Of a DNA stretch of 36,417 nucleotides, positions 33,048-36,417 are shown piece by piece. Numbering within the stretch: the stretch's first letter is position 1; every line of letters begins with the position of its first letter. A program made the position numbers and the translations under genes. The DNA is from Paractinoplanes toevensis (GTDB lineage Bacteria > Actinomycetota > Actinomycetes > Mycobacteriales > Micromonosporaceae), in the NCBI RefSeq assembly GCF_018332695.1, contig NZ_BOQN01000119.1, forward strand, positions 1 through 36,417. Direction: 5' to 3'. A model generated the notes under the pieces. It searched no databases. It had not been told where the DNA came from and saw nothing but the letters and a program-made list of their open reading frames with translations.

Positions 33048-34301
33048 TCAGCGGGAGGCGCCGGCCCGCCGCTTGGTCCACACGTCGAAGGCGACGGCGG
33101 CCAGCAGGACCGCGCCCTTGACCAGCATGACCTGTTCGGACGGAGCGCCGATCAGGCTCATGCCGTTGTTGATCACGCCCATGATCAGGCCGCCGGTGAT
33201 GGCGCCGACCACCTTGCCGACACCGCCCTGCACCGCGGCACCGCCGATGAAGGCGGCCGCGATGGCGTCCAGCTCGAACTGGTCGCCGCCGGTCGGGTTG
33301 GCCTGGTTGAGCCGGCCCGCGAAGATGATGCCGGCGACGGCGGACAGGACGCCCATGTTGACGAAGATCCAGAAGACCACCGACTTGACCTTGACGCCGG
33401 AAAGCGTCGCGGCCTGCAGGTTGCCGCCGACCGCGTAGATCTGCCGGCCGAAGACGGCCCGGTTGGTGAGCAGCGAGTAGCCGAGCACCAGGATCGCCAG
33501 CAGGACCAGCACCCACGGCAGGTTGCGGAAGCGGGCCAGCTGCACGATCACGAACATGACCACCACGGCGGCGACCACGATCTTCGCGACGAACAGCGGG
33601 AGCGCCTCGACCACCTGGCCGTAGCGGGCCCGGCCGGCCCGCGACCGCCACTGGCTGACCACGATGCCGACGACCGCGAACACGCCGATCAACAGGCTGA
33701 GCAGGTCGGCGCCGCCCAGATAGTTGCCCAGGCCGATGTTGCCCAGATAGCCGTCGGTGAAGCCGTTGGCCAGGGTCCGCACCGATTCCGGGAACGGGCC
33801 GATGCCGCGGTTGCCGAGGATCATGTAGGTGATCGCGCGGAACAGCAGCATGCCGGCGAGCGTGACGATGAAGGCGGGGATGCCGAAGTAGGCCACCCAG
33901 TAGCCCTGCCACGCGCCGATCGCGGCGCCGACCACGATGGTGATCAGCAGGGCCAGCGGCCACGGCATGTTGTGGTTGACCATCAGCACGGCCGCGATGG
34001 CACCGGTCGCCGCGACCACCGAGCCGACCGACAGGTCGATGTGGCCGGAGATGATCACCAGGATCATCCCGATCGCGAGGATCAGGATGTACGAGTTCTG
34101 CACGATGATGTTGCTGATGTTCTGCGGCGCGAGCATGTCGCCGTCGGTGAGGATCGTGAACAGCAGCACGATCGCGGCGAAGGCGATGTAGATGCCGCTC
34201 TGCCGCAGGTTGATCGAGAACTTGCGGCCGGTCCCGGACGCCTCGGGCAGCGACGGGCCGCCGCCCACGGCGAGGTCGGCGTTACTGGGGGCGAGGCTCA
34301 C
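33048..34301 (-). CDS. mmsB: multiple-monosaccharide ABC transporter permease (CUT2)
   Basis: 417 residues, with ~10 membrane helices and the CUT2 hallmarks LILAIGMILVIISGHIDLSVGS, IPAFIVTLAGMLLFRA, IYAVGGNLQAATLSGV and GGAAVQGGVGKVVGA. It moves monosaccharides such as arabinose, galactose, xylose or glucose (as in ChvE-GguAB). The GTG start has AGGAGG seven bases upstream and overlaps the mmsA stop by four bases (GTGA). It is the last gene of the operon. Confidence 0.94.
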   Translation of the reverse strand: MSLAPSNADLAVGGGPSLPEASGTGRKFSINLRQSGIYIAFAAIVLLFTILTDGDMLAPQNISNIIVQNSYILILAIGMILVIISGHIDLSVGSVVAATGAIAAVLMVNHNMPWPLALLITIVVGAAIGAWQGYWVAYFGIPAFIVTLAGMLLFRAITYMILGNRGIGPFPESVRTLANGFTDGYLGNIGLGNYLGGADLLSLLIGVFAVVGIVVSQWRSRAGRARYGQVVEALPLFVAKIVVAAVVVMFVIVQLARFRNLPWVLVLLAILVLGYSLLTNRAVFGRQIYAVGGNLQAATLSGVKVKSVVFWIFVNMGVLSAVAGIIFAGRLNQANPTGGDQFELDAIAAAFIGGAAVQGGVGKVVGAITGGLIMGVINNGMSLIGAPSEQVMLVKGAVLLAAVAFDVWTKRRAGASR

Positions 34302-35830
34302 CGTGGTGCCTCCTGTCCGGCGGTCATGAGGGTCATCAGACCTTCCTGGGTGGCCTCGGCCCGGGGCACCTCACCGGTGATCCGGCCGGCCGAGAGGGTG
34401 TAGATGCGGTCGCAGAGCCCGAGCAGCTCGGGCAGTTCGGAGGAGATCAGCAGCACGGCTTTTCCCTCGTCGGCGAGCCGGTTGATGATCGTGTAGATCT
34501 CGTACTTGGCGCCGACGTCGATGCCGCGGGTGGGCTCGTCGAGGATCAGCACGTCCGGGTCGGTGAAGATCCACTTGGACAGGACGACCTTCTGCTGATT
34601 TCCGCCGGAGAGCTTGCCGGTGATGCTGGCGACGCTCGGGGCCTTGATGTTGAGGCTGCGCCGGTATCCCTCGGCGACCTTGTACTCCTCGTTGTCGTCG
34701 ACCCAGCCGACCTTGGCCAGCTTGCCGAGGGCAGCGGCGGAGACGTTCCGCTTGATGTCCTCGATCAGGTTCAGCCCGTACCGTTTGCGGTCCTCCGTCG
34801 CGTACGCGATGCCGTGCCGGATGGCCTCGCGGACGGACCGCAACCGAATCTCCTTGCCGTCCTTGATGACCCGGCCGGAGATGCCGGTCCCGAAGGACCG
34901 GCCGAAGACGCTCATCGCCAACTCGGTGCGCCCGGCGCCCATCAGGCCGGCCAGGCCGACGATCTCGCCGCGGCGCAGGTTGAGGCTGGCGTTGTCGACG
35001 AGCAGCCGGCCGTGCTGGACGGGGCTGTGCACGGTCCAGTTCTCGATCCGCAGCACTTCCTCGCCGATGGTCGGCTCGTGCGGCGGGAAGCGGTGGTCGA
35101 GGTCCCGGCCGACCATGCCCGAGATGATCTTGTCTTCGGTCAGGCCCTCGGCCGGCAGTGTGGTGATCGTCTTTCCGTCCCGCAGGATCGTCACCCGGTC
35201 GGCGATGGCGAGCACCTCGTTGAGCTTGTGCGAGATGATCACGCAGGTGATGCCCTGGTCGCGCAGGCCGCGCAGCAGCTCGAGCAGGTGCGCCGAGTCG
35301 TCGTCGTTGAGCGCCGCGGTGGGCTCGTCCAGGATGAGCAGCTGCACCCGCTTGGACAGCGCCTTGGCGATCTCGACCAACTGCTGCTTGCCCACGCCGA
35401 GGTCGATCACCTGGGTGACCGGGTTCTCGTTGAGGCCGACGCGCTGCATCAGCTCGGCCGCGGCGGCGTTCGTCCGGTTCCAGTCGATCAGGCCGCGCTT
35501 GGACTGCTCGTTGCCGAGGAAGATGTTCTCGGCGATGGAGAGGTTGGACGCGAGCGCCAACTCCTGGTGGATGATCACGATGCCCACGTGCTCGCTGTCC
35601 CGGATGCCGGCGAACCGGCATTCCTGGCCGTCGAACTCGATCGCGCCCTCGTAGTCACCATGGGGGTAGACGCCGGAAAGCACCTTCATGAGGGTGGACT
35701 TTCCGGCGCCGTTCTCCCCGCAGATCGCGTGGATCTCGCCGCGGGACACCTCCAGGTTGACATCCGCGAGCGCTTTCACGCCCGGGAATGTCTTGGTGAT
35801 GCCCCGCATGCGGAGAATGGTGTCGCTCAT
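34298..35830 (-). CDS. mmsA: multiple-monosaccharide ABC transporter ATP-binding protein
   Basis: 510 residues: two fused ATPase domains, as always in CUT2 systems. Domain 1 has Walker A GENGAGKST (~39-47) and Walker B LLILDEPTAAL. Domain 2 has a degenerate Walker A (GLMGAGRTELA), the signature LSGGNQQKV and Walker B VLILDEPTRGIDVG. It powers uptake with mmsB. It starts four bases after the chvE stop. Confidence 0.95.
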   Translation of the reverse strand: MSDTILRMRGITKTFPGVKALADVNLEVSRGEIHAICGENGAGKSTLMKVLSGVYPHGDYEGAIEFDGQECRFAGIRDSEHVGIVIIHQELALASNLSIAENIFLGNEQSKRGLIDWNRTNAAAAELMQRVGLNENPVTQVIDLGVGKQQLVEIAKALSKRVQLLILDEPTAALNDDDSAHLLELLRGLRDQGITCVIISHKLNEVLAIADRVTILRDGKTITTLPAEGLTEDKIISGMVGRDLDHRFPPHEPTIGEEVLRIENWTVHSPVQHGRLLVDNASLNLRRGEIVGLAGLMGAGRTELAMSVFGRSFGTGISGRVIKDGKEIRLRSVREAIRHGIAYATEDRKRYGLNLIEDIKRNVSAAALGKLAKVGWVDDNEEYKVAEGYRRSLNIKAPSVASITGKLSGGNQQKVVLSKWIFTDPDVLILDEPTRGIDVGAKYEIYTIINRLADEGKAVLLISSELPELLGLCDRIYTLSAGRITGEVPRAEATQEGLMTLMTAGQEAPR

Positions 35831-35834
35831 TCGC

Positions 35835-36417
35835 TCAGGAACCCAGCTGAGCCTGGGTGTAGTAGCCGCCGTCGACCAGGATCTTCTGGTAGTTCGACTT
35901 GTCGACGATCACCGACTGCAGCAGCATCGACGGGACGACCTTGTTGCCGTTGTCGTAGTCGGTGGTGTTGTTCGTCTGCGGCTGCTGTCCCTTGAGGACC
36001 GCGTCGGCCATGGCCACCGTGGTCTTGGCCAGCTCCCGGGTGTCCTTGTAGATGGTCGAGTACTGCTCGCCCTTGATGATCGACTTCACCGACGCGAGCT
36101 CGGCGTCCTGGCCGGTCACGACCGGGTAGGGCTGGGCGGCGGTGCCGTAACCGTTGCTCTTCAGTGCGGACAGGATGCCGATCGACAGGCCGTCGTAGGG
36201 CGAGAGCACGCCGTCGACCTTGGCGCCCGCGCGGTACGTCGAGGTGAGGAGGTTCTCCATCCGCTCCTGGGCCGTCTTCGGCTGCCAGCGCAGGATCGCG
36301 ACGGTCTTGAAGTCGGTCTGCTTGCTCTTGACCACCAGGGTGCCGTCGTCGATCTTCGGCTTCAGGATGCTCATCGCACCGTTGAAGAAGAACGTCGCGT
36401 TGTTGTCGTCCGGCGAA
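35835..36417 (-). CDS. chvE: multiple-monosaccharide binding protein, 5' end outside window
   Basis: The C-terminal ~194 residues are present; the frame is open to the window edge, so start and signal peptide are outside. The visible part matches the ChvE-type sugar-binding fold: GVLSPYDGLSIGILSALKSN, YPVVTGQDAELASVKSIIKG, EQYSTIYKDTRELAKTTVAM and VPSMLLQSVIVDKSNYQKIL. It delivers monosaccharides to mmsB-mmsA, the next two genes. It is an intact open frame as far as seen, not a broken gene. Confidence 0.93.
   Translation of the reverse strand, partial: SPDDNNATFFFNGAMSILKPKIDDGTLVVKSKQTDFKTVAILRWQPKTAQERMENLLTSTYRAGAKVDGVLSPYDGLSIGILSALKSNGYGTAAQPYPVVTGQDAELASVKSIIKGEQYSTIYKDTRELAKTTVAMADAVLKGQQPQTNNTTDYDNGNKVVPSMLLQSVIVDKSNYQKILVDGGYYTQAQLGS

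Overview
The window is GC-rich throughout. It has abundant GTG starts, several -10 hexamers sitting 6-7 bases before a start codon (leaderless-type genes), twin-arginine and lipoprotein signals, and many sugar-uptake genes. Together these point to a filamentous actinomycete, most plausibly Micromonosporaceae (Actinoplanes-like). That placement is an inference from gene content and codon style. No rRNA, tRNA, CRISPR array, transposase, integrase or phage gene was seen.

Layout, left to right. (1) 505-3639: a secreted CBM6-DUF1996 protein behind a promoter with two LacI-type operator sites, a divergent TetR regulator, an unknown protein and an NTF2/SnoaL-like protein. (2) 3687-10083: a leftward operon of two CUT1 permeases, a binding lipoprotein and a cytoplasmic GH42 beta-galactosidase, facing a divergent LacI repressor across two near-identical palindromic operators. 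(3) 10078-12833: an unknown small protein, a secreted alpha/beta hydrolase and a CYTH/VTC-like protein. (4) 12843-18873: a second leftward CUT1 operon (binding protein, two permeases) with a GH130 enzyme and a secreted alpha/alpha-type carbohydrate-active protein. (5) 19042-22535: a GtrA-like membrane protein, about 550 bases without a gene, and a Tat-exported GH95 alpha-L-fucosidase. (6) 22589-25705: a leftward cassette of a 102-residue acidic repeat peptide translationally coupled to a Baeyer-Villiger-type flavin monooxygenase, then a small lipoprotein; a pentapeptide-repeat protein is divergent to it. (7) 25710-28205: an alpha/beta hydrolase divergent from a cholesterol-oxidase-like GMC oxidoreductase. 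(8) 28288-32994: a secreted PL3 pectate lyase, a decayed beta-propeller gene remnant, and a large TIR-transmembrane-WD40 protein. (9) 33048-36417: the multiple-monosaccharide transporter mmsB-mmsA-chvE, with chvE running off the window.

The dominant theme is plant polysaccharide use. Secreted enzymes (PL3, GH95, CBM6-DUF1996, the alpha/alpha protein) would cut or bind polymers outside the cell. Two CUT1 systems and one CUT2 system import the products, and cytoplasmic GH42 and GH130 enzymes process them. Neither CUT1 operon has its own ATPase, as expected if a shared MsiK-type ATPase powers them.

The best candidate for an undescribed system is the repeat-peptide/flavin-monooxygenase pair at 23085-24871. 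The peptide looks like a ribosomally made precursor: an acidic leader-like N terminus, then two identical 12-residue units ending in SHTPPA, 36 residues apart. Its stop codon overlaps the monooxygenase start, and its promoter has the -35 inside an inverted repeat. Whether it is modified, and by what, cannot be told from the sequence alone.
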